64,000 bases of DNA, from assembly GCA_964017235.1 (NCBI GenBank), contig OZ024935.1:6696001-6760000 (forward strand), in the 5' to 3' direction. A program made the translations under genes and the position numbers. The stretch is from Sabellastarte sp. h YS-2021 (Eukaryota; Annelida; Polychaeta; Sabellida; Sabellidae). Position 1 is the first letter of the stretch, and each line of letters opens with the position of its first letter. Of this stretch, positions 1-11,240 are shown in pieces. The notes beneath the pieces are model-generated. The model saw nothing but the letters and a program-made list of their open reading frames with translations, was not told the DNA's origin and searched no databases.

Positions 1-49
1 AAGTAGTAGATTAGATAATATTAGATTGGAGATTTCCTAAGAAGCTTTA

Positions 50-1106
50 GAGTCCTGATATGTTGTGTTGACTTTTTTCACCTGAAGCAGAGGCAACTGA
101 TGGAGGGTTGAAGTGCTTCATTGGCATCAATGTGAAGGTAAGTGGTATTGAAGGTCTAGCCTGTTGGTCATCAACAACTAAGAAGGAAGTCGACTGCCCT
201 CTGGTTTGCTGCTGCTGTCCTTTGGTTGCCACTTGGCTCTGCTGAGCAGTTTTGATAACCTGGGTTGCAGTTAATCTGAGTTTTTGAGGTGGTTAAGATG
301 TATTCCCATGCAGCACTTGAACTTTGTAAAAGTGTCTGTTGCTGTTGTTGCTGGGGCTGACAACAGCGTTTTTCTGCCTTGCTTAGAATGTTGCTAAGAA
401 GCTTGACAACCTCGTTTCTAAATGTCTCAAAGTCTTTCTTCTCTTATCTCTCAACCTCTGATACCAGGTAGTTGCAGAAGGCTGTATGTGTGGTTGTCTC
501 CTGCTTTTGCCTGTGGAATGATGACAGCATGGTTCTCATCTGTGTGAACTGGTCCATGGCCTGCTGGTCGACTGAAGAGCACCCTGAAGCTGCAGTGGGG
601 TGTGTGACTTGTTGAGGCTGTAACGTGGTGTCTGTTGACCGCATGCTGATATCCATACTTTCTGGGTCAGTTGAAGCTCTGGAGATGTTGTGTGCTGAAG
701 TAGCTGAAGCACTGGCTCCTCGGGCCTGGGACGTGAAGTCTGATGATTTGCTGAGTCCCTTGCATCTGATGTGTGACCTCAGGAATCCAAACTTATTCTG
801 TATCCAGTTCTGACATTGCATTATATCTTCAGGGGCCTGCCCCAGACTTTGATTGTGTGAGCTTGCCATAATATGTCGGTTCTGGCCCTTTTTTCTGCAA
901 CTCTCTCCTCTTGGGAGTGTGTTTCCTGCTCTTGCCTCTTCCTCTCTCTGTTGCTGTGCCTCCTCTCTTTCTCTTGCCTACCTCTTTCACTGAATATCTG
1001 CCGCTGTGTCCCCAAGTTCAAATTGAGGAACACTGTCAGTGGAAACTTCTATCTTCCTCACTCTTCTGCCTTTCGTAGGACCCATTGTCAAATAATAAGC
1101 AGCCAT
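50..1106 (-). pseudogene. MADF/BESS-like DNA-binding protein remnant (Harbinger-associated type?)
   Basis: On the - strand an ATG at 1106 opens a frame (MAAYYLTMG...) that ends at a TGA after about 40 codons. The same frame reopens at 869 (MASSHNQSLGQ) for 141 codons and stops at a TAA at about 444, just after LVSEVER. Past that stop the same frame reads on with plausible protein (EKKDFETFRNEVVKLLSNI), then a Gln-rich stretch, and a 61-codon open frame at 232-47 contains a VVDDQQA stretch. The layout, basic N-terminal half, Gln-rich linker and FCNYL-x-SEVE-like block, resembles MADF/BESS proteins that accompany Harbinger transposases. This family call is from memory of the pattern only. At least two in-frame stops make it a decayed copy. 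An alternative is an unrelated expressed gene with introns at these points. Confidence 0.4.
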
Positions 1107-2580
1107 CTTGTAAAACCAAAAGCCTAAATTCAGTAATAAACCAACTTCTAAAACTCAACACTGCCCTAGGTAATGGTAAAAAAACTCCTATTCTTTAAAC
1201 ACTGCCAGAGGTAATCCGTCAGAGTCTAAATGATGCAGTGCACAAAGCAACTCTCCTTATTTAGACAGAGATTTCATCAGCAGACAAGCCATGGGTCGTA
1301 AAAATGAACCAGCTTGTCCTACACAGTTCCCGGCTTGTCTGTTGTGTAACCGTCTAGTCAGTTATGTTTTTATGGCTTGTCTATGTGTGTTCCCAGCTTG
1401 TCCTGCTGAGATGTTACTGACCCTACGGTTGAAGACTGGGAGACTTTCCTTCTTGACTGGAGGGGTCAAAGTCATGTTGGTTATATTCGTCCTATTTGCT
1501 TTCTAGTAAGGTCGGTTTGTGTTGACGGCTAGTCTGGAGGTGGATTCCTGATACTTAACCAGGACAGGATGGCAAGATCTTCCAGACCAGACGGTAAGAG
1601 TAGAGGACAAGAAGGGAAATGTAACCAACAAGCCGTACATATTCTCAACAGGACGATTTCAAGGTGGACGGAGCCATGGTCAAGATACAGATTCATGGAT
1701 GGTCAGTGAAATATCAAACATGTTTGATAATTTGCAAATCCACTTCAACAAGCTGGGAAACTACAACTGATCCTAACTGCCTCTGTAAACATTGCTCACG
1801 ACCCTCAAAAAATACCTAGTTACCGACAAGTTGGTTCCAGTGGAACACCCCCATTATGGTAGCCAAAACAAGAAACATAAAGAGAATTGAAGAACTGTTT
1901 CCGCAGGACACTCTAATTGTATTTATTGTCAATATGATACATCACATTTTGTAGTTATTAGGTGTATGTATGATCGTTCAGACCACTAAGTACACATATA
2001 GTCCAGCTTGTTTAGTCAGAGAAAGAACGTCAAGAGGAGCTTAACAGGTTTAGTGCAAAATCAATCCTGAGAAAGAAAGGTTACTAGGAGTAATGGATTT
2101 TGTTTGTAAATACATGAAAAATGAACATAAATCTAAAGATGAAAAGTAAAGTCATTTCATTAGTGTAAATTGCCATGGACATATTTCCAGAGTAATTTTT
2201 CACAAAGTGCAGTTTAAGTACATGTTTAGGTAAATATGTACTTATTTTGCTTATTATAGTGAACAATAATGTAAAATGACTCTTGTAAAATATAATTTTT
2301 AAATTTTATCGCTCAAGAAGAAAATAATGCACAATACTACAGGTTTTGGAATGCATATAAACTTGTCTTCTGTCATGGTAAAACTTAAGAGTATATTTCA
2401 TTTGCGTTATTTTCTAAATATCTTCTCCAAGTAGAGATATATTCTGTACAAGTACAAAAAAAACTTTCCTCTATCACATAATGTACAAGTTAAATAGTGT
2501 TAGCCATGGTCTAAAATAATTTGAAATTTCACTGGCTTACTATTGAGAAGCACATCAATATCCATGTGTTCAAAAGATAT
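1107..2580. other. non-coding stretch
   Basis: No convincing coding region. The only structure seen is an irregular repetition of GCTTGTC-containing segments at about 1305-1405 and the dispersed repeat at 1855-2050 listed separately. The open frame at 1291-1506 has no recognisable domain. Confidence 0.5.
1855..2050 (+). repeat. dispersed repeat, second copy at 13672-13850
   Basis: The block starting ATGGTAGCCAAAACAAG and running through TTCAGACCACTAAGTACACATA matches the block at 13672-13835 along its whole length with many substitutions. The second copy lies immediately upstream of a LINE reverse transcriptase fragment, so this may be an upstream part of the same LINE family. No ends or target-site duplications could be defined. 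Confidence 0.5.
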
Positions 2581-2730
2581 CCCCAGTGGTCTAATGGTTA
2601 GCTAGTCTGATATCTAATCACAGGCTGTCATCATTCTGTGTGGATTCGACTCCCACAAGTGACAATGCTGAGGACCCTTCCCAGCCTGACCCTGGCTGAT
2701 GAATTGAAAGTATAACATTGACTTGATCTA
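2581..2730 (+). mobile_element. tRNA-derived SINE
   Basis: A tRNA-like head carries an A-box-like segment (AGTGGTCTAATGGTTAG) and a B-box-like segment (GGATTCGACTCCC), followed by a tRNA-unrelated body containing GACAATGCTGAGGACC. The same body occurs in the copies at 2806 and 12182 (- strand). This copy is diverged from its neighbour. Confidence 0.75.
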
Positions 2731-2805
2731 TGGTTCCTTTGTTTAAAGCCACCCATATCAGTCAACCTCCTTATATACTTCATCAATGATTAAAACCAAT
2801 AGACA

Positions 2806-2957
2806 AGGCTCCTCAGTGGCCTAGTGGTTAGCACATTTGGCATCTAATCACAAGCTGACACCTCTGTGTGGGTTCGAGTCCCTCAAGTGACAATGCTGAG
2901 GACCTGTCCCAACATGACCCTGTCTGTTGAATGAGATGTAAAACACCAACTTTGATT
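2806..2957 (+). mobile_element. tRNA-derived SINE
   Basis: This is the best-preserved SINE in the window. It has an A box in GTGGCCTAGTGGTTAGC, a B box in GGGTTCGAGTCCC, and a body ending in a gatgtaaaacaccaactttga-like tail. The copy that interrupts the LRR gene at 12029-12182 is the same family in reverse orientation. Confidence 0.8.
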
Positions 2958-5287
2958 TTTAAAACCATCAGACCCTTTGCATTCACAGAACAGATTGAAT
3001 CAAAGAAGTTTACCAAAGTCATAAGGGTGGATGATGCTATATTTGCATCAGAAATCATCTTCAAACATGTCATTCCTAGTAACTATATACCTGCATCCCT
3101 TCCCATTCATGTTAAAATCAATAAATTATTTTATTGGACATTTTGTTTTGTGGTTATTGTGCCCTAAAGACTAAGCATTATAAAAGTTTACTAGAATTAG
3201 AAATAGAATTAGAATTAGCGAAAATTATCTGTGGAGTGATAAATCAAAGCCACCTAGTATATGTCAGTGAAAAGGTCCATAAGTACACATCATCCAGAAA
3301 TAGGTATACCTGAGGGGGTTGAAGAAAGCTGGCCATACTATTTGGTCACGATTCTGCACTAAAAATCACCTGGCAATGACCAGCAGCCATCCAACATTAC
3401 CACTTGTGTTTATGCCACTGTAAACTCTGGAAGTATATACTCTGTAAATTGATAAATAAAAAAGAACTTATGTTGGCCCTTCTACTCTTTCATAAGTTAC
3501 AGAGAATGCTGTGCCATAGCCACTACAGTTTTTCAGTCTTCATCAAAATGGTGAACAAACTACTTCCAAACAAAAACGCATGGGGAATGGATGAAGTTAT
3601 AAGCAATGGATTGTTCAAAAAGCAATCAATTGAAACAACAACTGCACAGGATGTCAAAACGACAAAAATATTTCTATAAACAAAGAGAAACACAGTCTAA
3701 AAGATACCAGTTACAATTTCTCTGCTTTTGCATGGATTTGTTTGACATGCTTTTTCTGTCATGATTAAGAACATATTTAAGATGACACAAACAAGAAAAA
3801 TATAAAAATCTAGACTGTGAGCAACAGATAGCATTGATACATATGGTTTTTGGCATCAATTGTGGGTTACAAACATTGTTATCACACTTGCAAAATATAA
3901 TCCATCACAAAATACGGGAGGAAATGCTCAGAAATGGTCAAAAAAGCACGGCTGGACACAATAGTAAGACTGGCATTTTGTCGACCCTCCCTCAAAACTG
4001 ACAAGCATTTTGTCTTTCCTTGCAATGTTGACCAGATTTTTTTCCACCGGCATATTGTTCCATGCACCTTAAAATCCACCCATATTTAACTTGCTCAGTG
4101 GTAAGCTGGACAAGTGGACAAATTCCACTTTAAGAAATATTACCTGAAAAAAAGTAAGTTGTCAACCTTGTACTATCATGGTCATAAAGATAATTCCCAC
4201 ATTATTTGCCAGATTACATTTAAGGGATTATGCGACTGACAATGACCCACTAACTTCAGACTACACTTAACTAATGTACTATTCATAAAAGTATCACTTT
4301 GTTTATCACTTACTGTCAATTGGGGACTTGAGTGTCCACAGTCTGAAATTTTAAGGGGCTTAGTTGTCAGAGGGCTGATTTGCCAAGGTATAAATTAGTG
4401 AAGGGCCTCTTTGGCCAACCCCCCAGGTTTATGACATTAATAGTAAAATGGTTTTACTCAATTGGCAAACAATAAGTTTAATTCCAGTAAGAAATTTAAT
4501 TAGCCGTATGATGATTATCTTTTTCATAATATTACAAAGGTGACAACTTGTGACATGATATTTTTAAGGTGAAATTAGCATATATGAAAAATATTTTAAT
4601 GCTCTACTCCATACCCCTTATGCCCTAAATCTTCTCTTAAAAACTTTTTCAAATTGGAACAATTTAAAGTGCAATTACTTTAAATAGAAAACGAGCTGCT
4701 GTTTTCTTTCTTTTAACACTCTTTGTTGATGGAATTATAGTTTTTGTGAAGATTGTTTAGCATATTCCTATTGTTCATTAAAGAGAACAAATGTCCTCTA
4801 GTGTCTGCTATTATTTGAGATTTTGTATTCCACTTAAGCAACATTATGGAGGGAAGTACAGGATTGTGTTTTGATACAAAAGAAATGTGAAATCGACAGC
4901 TGCCAAGACAATGAGACAGAACAATGACAATAAATGTTTGATCAATACACAATATCCAGGGATATCTTATGTAGCGTTATGTCCAATACTGCAATGCTGC
5001 ATTGCAGGAAAAAAATGTAACAAAAGTTTAAAAAAAATAAAGACAAGTTATCTAGTTCCTGCATATCATAAATTACTTATTTTTCATATATAAACAGTAT
5101 TTCTTATTAAACAATTATATAGTAAAACATCTGACACTGAATACTTTAAGTTTAAATGAAAAATATCAGTCTATGGCTCGGACCTCCTTAAATATTGTCT
5201 GGATCCACTTCTGGAGAGTGAATCCGGAATTGTCTTTGTAACCTTTTGGCAATACCAGTGGCTGAGGGTGGTGCATTCTGCTTGTTG
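2958..5287. other. non-coding stretch
   Basis: AT-rich sequence without a supportable gene. Open frames here are under 95 codons and have no recognisable domains. Only the short repeat at 3955-4052 stands out. Confidence 0.5.
3955..4052. repeat. GGCATTTTGTC-type dispersed repeat
   Basis: Short spaced copies of a GCATTTTGTC motif (ctggcattttgtcgacc, caagcattttgtctttcc, then a decayed third). The same motif cluster recurs at 10440-10535, 53590-53690 (reverse sense) and 55765-55990. Confidence 0.45.
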
Positions 5288-5945
5288 TGTATGATTTGTC
5301 CACCACCGACCTGGCCTGGTATGGACATTTCATACCAAGAGATTTTGTAGCAGTACAATTTGAACCTGAGCATTTTATTCCCAGCCTAGGACATTTCATT
5401 CTGAAAAATTAAAAGTTTCAGTAACATTTTAAAGCACGTTCTCTTTGGTAAAAATTACAGGAAAAAGACACAGTGATATATACCAGTCGATCAATAAGTA
5501 ATATAACAGCAATGTATACACTTCCCAACAATCATAAAGAATTACTGTTTTGGTACAAAGGATGCATACAAAGTAGTAGATAAAATAATAACATTAAATT
5601 ATAAGTTAAAATGATAAGCCAGTTAATTTTACTGAAGGAATAAAGAAGTATTTTTAACAAAAAACAAGAAATTATATTGAACTTAAGTACATTTATTACT
5701 GGGAACAGAAAGTGGAGCACAGAATCTCTCTTATTCCTTTGTCAGCAGATAAATGGATATTGTTCAAAATTATTGTGACGAGTTTCACAAGTGACATATT
5801 TTTTTTACTACAGACTATTTTGAAATATATCATCAAAATTTACAAATTAATAATACATTTTGAAATTTAAAATTTTCTGTATGAGATGTACAGGTACGAA
5901 ATATCCTGGTATAAAATGTCCCAGTGCGAAATGTCCTACACACGA
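5288..5945. repeat. GGACATTT-motif flanks in inverted orientation
   Basis: At 5320-5400 the motif GGACATTTCAT recurs. At 5888-5945 its reverse complement (ACGAAATATCCTGG, AAATGTCCCAGTGCGAAATGTCC) recurs. The two clusters face each other across about 480 bp of AT-rich DNA, as terminal inverted repeats of a small DNA element would. No open frame of note lies between them and no target-site duplication was identified. Confidence 0.3.
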
Positions 5946-6119
5946 CTTTGTCATATTAGGTGTTTTAAACTATATTAAAAATTAAAGAAACATACATCAG
6001 TGTGAAAAATAGGATTTACATTTAGATAAGATATTAGACAGAAAATAGGAAAAATCAAAGTATTTTCTTTTTACAAAAGTTCTGGACTGCCAAACTTTTT
6101 TTTAATTTACTAACTCGAA

Positions 6120-6428
6120 CATACAACTTAGGTAGCTGGAATATACCAATTAGCTTACTTGAATATACCAGTTAGTAACTGGAATATACCAGTTAGTAAC
6201 TTGAATATTCATACGAACATACGACTTACTAACTTAAATATACGAGTTAACTAACTTGAATATACAATTTAACTAACTTGAATATATGAGTTAGTAAATG
6301 GAATATATGAGTTAGTAATTTGAATATACAAGTTAACTAACTGGAATATACCTGTTAGTTAGCTAAATTGAAATATATAAGTTAGTTAACTTGAATATAC
6401 AAGTTAATAACTGGAATATACGAGATAA
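6120..6428. repeat. palindromic ~20-bp tandem array (left half)
   Basis: Degenerate tandem copies of AACTGGAATATACCAGTTAGT and variants (ACTTGAATATACGAGTTA). Each unit is close to its own reverse complement. The array continues at 7155-7400 after an interrupting 0.7-kb element. Confidence 0.75.
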
Positions 6429-7154
6429 TAGAGAGTTTAAGATATACGTTTTGGAAATTACGTGTACTGCAAAATGTAGAAGTACACGTAGGCGTTTCCC
6501 GTTTACCATTTCTGGTTAAGATACAAGTACTACGTGATGAAGGAAGGCCCCTCCCCATTTGGTTCTTTTTGCTTGGAAACAGTCAATTTCACTGTAAGGA
6601 AAACATGGTAGAGGGATAGACCATTTGTTACTTCACGATCAACTATGATTCAATGTGATGTAAACTTACTCAAGATTTTACAGTTACTTAAAATCATCCA
6701 ATTTTAAAATAAAGATTAGCAACAGAATAGGGAAAAATATATACACTACTGAATTTTAAGTTCTGTTTTTTTTTTAAATACTTCCCACAAAGGTAAATAC
6801 AATACAACATGATAAGGAATGATCCGTCTCTAATCTGTAGAATATGCCCAAAACTAAAGGGTTTTTAAAAACAGTGTTTTCAAGTGTATTTTTTATCTAA
6901 AACTGCATTTCAGCAACACATATATAATTTTAAAATACTTGAATATATTATTGCTAAAAAGTTGATTACATAAAATGAAGATTTAATAATAAAAAGTTTA
7001 GGTAAACTCTCACGTTTTGCCCTTACTTGTAGAACTGGTTTTTCACGTTGCGTACTTGTAGCTTGACGTACAGAGTTTGGAAAAAACGTCAAAGATGATG
7101 TCATCCGTTCCCTTTGCAGTATACGTTACGACGTATACTTGTATCTTAAACTCT
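6429..7154. mobile_element. MITE-like element with TAGAGAGTTTAAGATA inverted ends
   Basis: The segment begins TAGAGAGTTTAAGATATACG and ends CTTGTATCTTAAACTCTCTA, so its ends are inverted repeats of at least 16 bp. It sits inside the palindromic array and both flanks are array units, which fits insertion of a non-autonomous DNA transposon. The interior is AT-rich with no transposase-like frame. A 3-bp duplication (AAT) is possible but the AT-rich junction is ambiguous. Confidence 0.6.
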
Positions 7155-7400
7155 CTAATAACTGGAATATACCAGTTATTTAACTTGAATATACGAGTTA
7201 GTAACTGGAATATACGAGTTGGCTAACATGAATATTCCAGTTAGCTAACTGGTATATTCCAATTATGAACTCATATATTGTAGTTATTAACTAATATATT
7301 GCAGTTACTAACTCGGATATTCCAGTTATTAACCAGTTAGTTAACTTGACTATATCAGTTAATAACTAGAATATACGAGTTAGTAACTGGAATATACTAT
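7155..7400. repeat. palindromic ~20-bp tandem array (right half)
   Basis: Continuation of the array at 6120-6428, with units such as GTTAGTAACTGGAATATACG and ATATTCCAGTTAGCTAACTGG. Units appear in both orientations because they are near-palindromic. Confidence 0.75.
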
Positions 7401-7554
7401 AACTGGAATGACTATCATCCAAAACTGGGGCCACACATATAAAGAAAAGTTTGTTTTCTAAGTCTTGTAACTGAGACTGTTTAAGTAGTAACATTTATTC
7501 AGAATGCTTGAGTTAGCCAGAACTGTGCCCATCTTTCCCACATCAAACTATACA

Positions 7555-8020
7555 TTAAACATCACGCCCAAGTACCTATATTCAATCACCAGTTCCAGCA
7601 GTTCTTCCCTCAGTCTAAACTTAATATCTGTCATATATTTTAATTGTTTTCTGAAATGAATGACCTGTGATTTTGATATCCATGTTAAATTTGATGTCCC
7701 ATATTCCCCAGTCAAGTATAGTATTTAACCTTCATTTACAAATCTCCCTCAGATTGGCTAATAACGCTCTGTCATCTGCATACAAGAGCAAGGAGATTGC
7801 GTCATTACCATTCAGAGGTATACCAAAACCTAAGTTAATAATTTCTTCAACAAAATCATTTACAAAAATATTAAACAAGGCTGGGGATAATGTATCTCCC
7901 TGAAGTACTCCGAGATAACTGAGAAAGCATTTGGTCAAATATCCAGTAGTATTAACACAACATTGGAATATTTTATTTATAAATACTTTTGATGATTTGA
8001 TCAACCTTTTCTGTATCATC
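7555..8020 (-). mobile_element. LINE reverse transcriptase fragment
   Basis: A 95-codon open frame (8019-7732) contains GVLQGDTLSPALFNIFVNDF and LLLYADD, the typical motif B' and the catalytic YADD box of non-LTR retrotransposon RT. Downstream (7730-7555), in shifted frames, sequence resembling the later RT region (VIHFRK, YRYLGVMFN) can be read. It is a 5'- and 3'-truncated, frameshifted copy. The clade cannot be decided from this piece. Confidence 0.75.
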
Positions 8021-11000
8021 AGTTATAATAGTTTAAAAAAACAAACAAACATGTTCTTTTGACTGTATGAAAAGCTTTTTCGTATCAATAAAAACTATTA
8101 AAGTTGACTGGTTTTTAGCCTTCCAGTTCTGTAGCATAATAATCAAGGTTTATATGTGGTCTTCACAGTTACGAGGTGGTCTTAAAAACCATTTTGTCCA
8201 TCAGACATTTTGCAAGTTTGCTGGACATAATGAGAAATTCATTTACAAAGGATGATTGTGAATAGTTTGTACACATTTGATAAGAAGCTAATATTATATG
8301 GTAATGGGCTGGGACATGGAAACATTTGTTTTATTGATTGCTGTTTGCCATAGAATTGGTATAAGATCAGCTTTATAAATATGGTTATATAATTTAGCCA
8401 AAAGATTCACTGAATTTTCATTCTTAAATGTTTAGAATGATTTACTACCAGTTATCTGTATTCATACGTTTATTCATACTATCATATGACATACGCCTTT
8501 CTCTGGTAGAAATGTCTTCCTTTATGGCCTTTTCAAAGTCTCCGACAACACTTTGTTCACATCAGAATTACACAGATTTTGAGATACAGTGTTGAGATCA
8601 TTACTTAAATGCCATTTTCCATTTTTATCATAACAGTATACATTATAATTGTTAGGATATCATCAAGAAAAGTAAATATTTTATATTTTTTGCATTAGAT
8701 GAAATATAAGAAACTCAATTTAGAAATTGGATTTGGATGGAAGTTTACACTGAGAAGTCACATACACTGTCCCTATACCAAGACCCAACTCAATTGTTTA
8801 TCATTTTAGACCAACTATTTTTAGTTATTCGTTTGATGGATTTTACAAAGTTTTATGAAATCATGGCTTCTTTTATACTAAGAAGTCGCATGTATCCTCC
8901 ACATCCCAGGACGCAATTGTTTGCCACTATTTCCAGTTTTTCTTTTGAAGTATTTGATATGATGTTATGAATGGGGCCTTCTTTTTTAATCGGAAGAGGC
9001 CACTGGGAAGTCATTTAACAGTGTATTCAGTCCTGTATTTGGGGAAGTATGGCTTGTCCAATCAATTGGTTCAGTTAAAGATATAGATTGAAAACTGTAG
9101 TTGTAATTTGGGTTATTTCATATAGTTAAGTAAATACATAGACTTTTTTTTACATTTTTCTATATTTTATTTAAGGTTTTGGTGTCCTTGGAGCAGTTGA
9201 AATCATCACCTTTTCAAACCTGTGTTTAGAAATGTACAGAATGCAGTTTTATGCCCCCAGCAATTTTGATGGTGGAGTTTTTATAGTGGGTTTTTAGGGA
9301 TCCCAGAATTTTAGGGTTAATTACTTGCCACTACTAATCCCTTTTTTCCATGTTATGTACAATTAAAAAAAGACACAGTGAAAAACCCTTCTTTCATGTC
9401 TACGTATTTTATGTTCCCAGCCCTCCTGAATTAGAATAAATATAACAGAAAAGCAAGTTCTATTACCAACCAATACTGATTTAATCAATACACCGGTGAA
9501 AATGGTTGCAAAATCTGATGCGCGGAAAATAGCCTCCTGGAAACCCCTCCTAGAAAGAAAATACCTCCTGGAAATAATGCCCCCTGCTTATTATGTGACC
9601 CGGAAAAATGCCTCCTAAGGAAAAAAAATCAGCAATAATTCAAAACGTAATGAGCAAAAAATATTTAACTCATCCAGCCTCAGTTTTGCAGCCCAATGCA
9701 TTTCGTGTTATCCTAGAATCCATTGTATTTTATAACTCCTGATTTATACTTGGGTAGGATGCATTGAACACAACACAGACACTATTTCCAGCACTTAGCA
9801 TATTTTTAATGTTTTAAACATTATTGTGTCCTACCTTAAGCTGTATTTAAATATACATACAGCAGGGGAGAAGGGGCGGAATAGGCACTCGCAGCAGATG
9901 GTTTTTTAGATGTGCACTGAGAGGGGTACAGACAGAAAATATTCAGGCAAAAAGAATTGCATACCAGGACAAAAAGTATTTCATATTTTTATGTTAAGCG
10001 CTTGTTGTTATATAGATACATGTATTAGTATCATGAAGCTTATATCTGTGATCAGGGTTTTTTTATCTCTTTAAATTTGTTTATGCTCATTTACTGCTCC
10101 AGCTAACCAGACCGAACTGTAAAAGAATTTTAATTATCTATCACCTTTTATATGGAAGAACCAGAATACACTCTTCTTAGGATAATTATCGATAATTAGC
10201 AATTACCAGAGCTGCATCATCCCCCAATTTGTCAATGGGAATCTGGTTGGAAGGGTTGTCATGGTAAACTGTCCAACAAATGAGTTATTCACATCTTCAC
10301 AATAAATACTTCTACTGGAAGAATATTAGGCATATTTCATTTTTCCAACCACAAACAACTGATTACTGTGAAATTAAATTTTTGATAATTTTTACTTAAC
10401 TGTGAAATGGAGCTGAAGTGTTTTTAATGATTGAATAAGACTTCCATTTTGTCCGTTGTGTCCCCAAACTGGCTTGCATTCCGTCCTCTCTTACAATTTT
10501 TGCCAGAATTTTGTCCACCAGCTTTTTGTTGTTTCTTCTAATCATTACACATCCCCCCCCCCCCCCTTTCGAATTGGGTAGTTACACGTTTATATGTTTG
10601 TCTGATTGTTTGTTCGTCTACACACATAACTCAAAAACTGTACATCAGCTCAAGGTCACATTTTCATGCAGTGAAGCAAAATTTTAAAATATGAGTTACA
10701 ACATCACAAATGGTGTCAACAGGCCTTTATACTGGATGGCAATTTTAGGTCCAAATCAATAAAACTAATAAACTTTGTTTTCACAAGCTGAGGGCTTCAA
10801 TGCTGCATAAAAGATATCTCATTTTATTTTCCATACACTTGTCTGTCATCAATAATTATATTTACGTCACATTGTTTTTTTTTGTTTTGTTTTTTTGGGT
10901 GTGTGTGTGGGAGGGGGGGGGGGGGTTCTATCTTTGTAATTTTAGTGTTATACATTGTATTTCATAAACTAAGTGTTGCTTTGAAATAAGACAAATGTAT

Positions 11001-11240
11001 CACAAATAATTGAACATATTAGTAGATTTATGTTGGTGTTACAATGAGGGAGTGATAGCTGCGTGTTGCATTTACAATAAACCAGTTATAAGTATTGTCT
11101 TATGTAAAATAGATGTTACAGTATTCATAACAAGCCATTTTTAGTTTATCATAGAAAATCGGATATTAGATGCGCGGATAATTTTACAATATTGTCATTA
11201 AAACACAAATCCATATTAATCCATCGCAGTTTTACATAAA
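8021..11240. other. non-coding stretch upstream of the LRR gene
   Basis: No gene seen. Contents noted are a CCTCCTGGAAA-type short repetition at about 9520-9620, a C-homopolymer run at 10551-10567, a GCATTTTGTCC-type repeat at 10440-10535, a T-rich and G-rich low-complexity run at 10875-10926, and scattered AT-rich DNA. Confidence 0.45.
10440..10535. repeat. GGCATTTTGTC-type dispersed repeat
   Basis: Contains TCCATTTTGTCCGTTGTG and CCAGAATTTTGTCCACCAG, a diverged copy of the motif cluster at 3955-4052 and 55765-55990. Confidence 0.35.

Noticed and set aside
625..813. 62-codon + strand open frame (MVSVDRML...)
   Set aside because: Shadow of the - strand MADF-like pseudogene frame.
1291..1506. 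71-codon + strand frame with repeated PAC residues
   Set aside because: The Cys/Pro pattern comes from a repeated GCTTGTC sequence; no domain, no splice context.
2581..2957. Functional tRNA genes
   Set aside because: The heads have A- and B-box-like segments but do not fold into an intact cloverleaf and carry SINE bodies.
8737..8970. 77-codon + strand frame
   Set aside because: No similarity recognised and AT-rich surroundings; length is within chance expectation.
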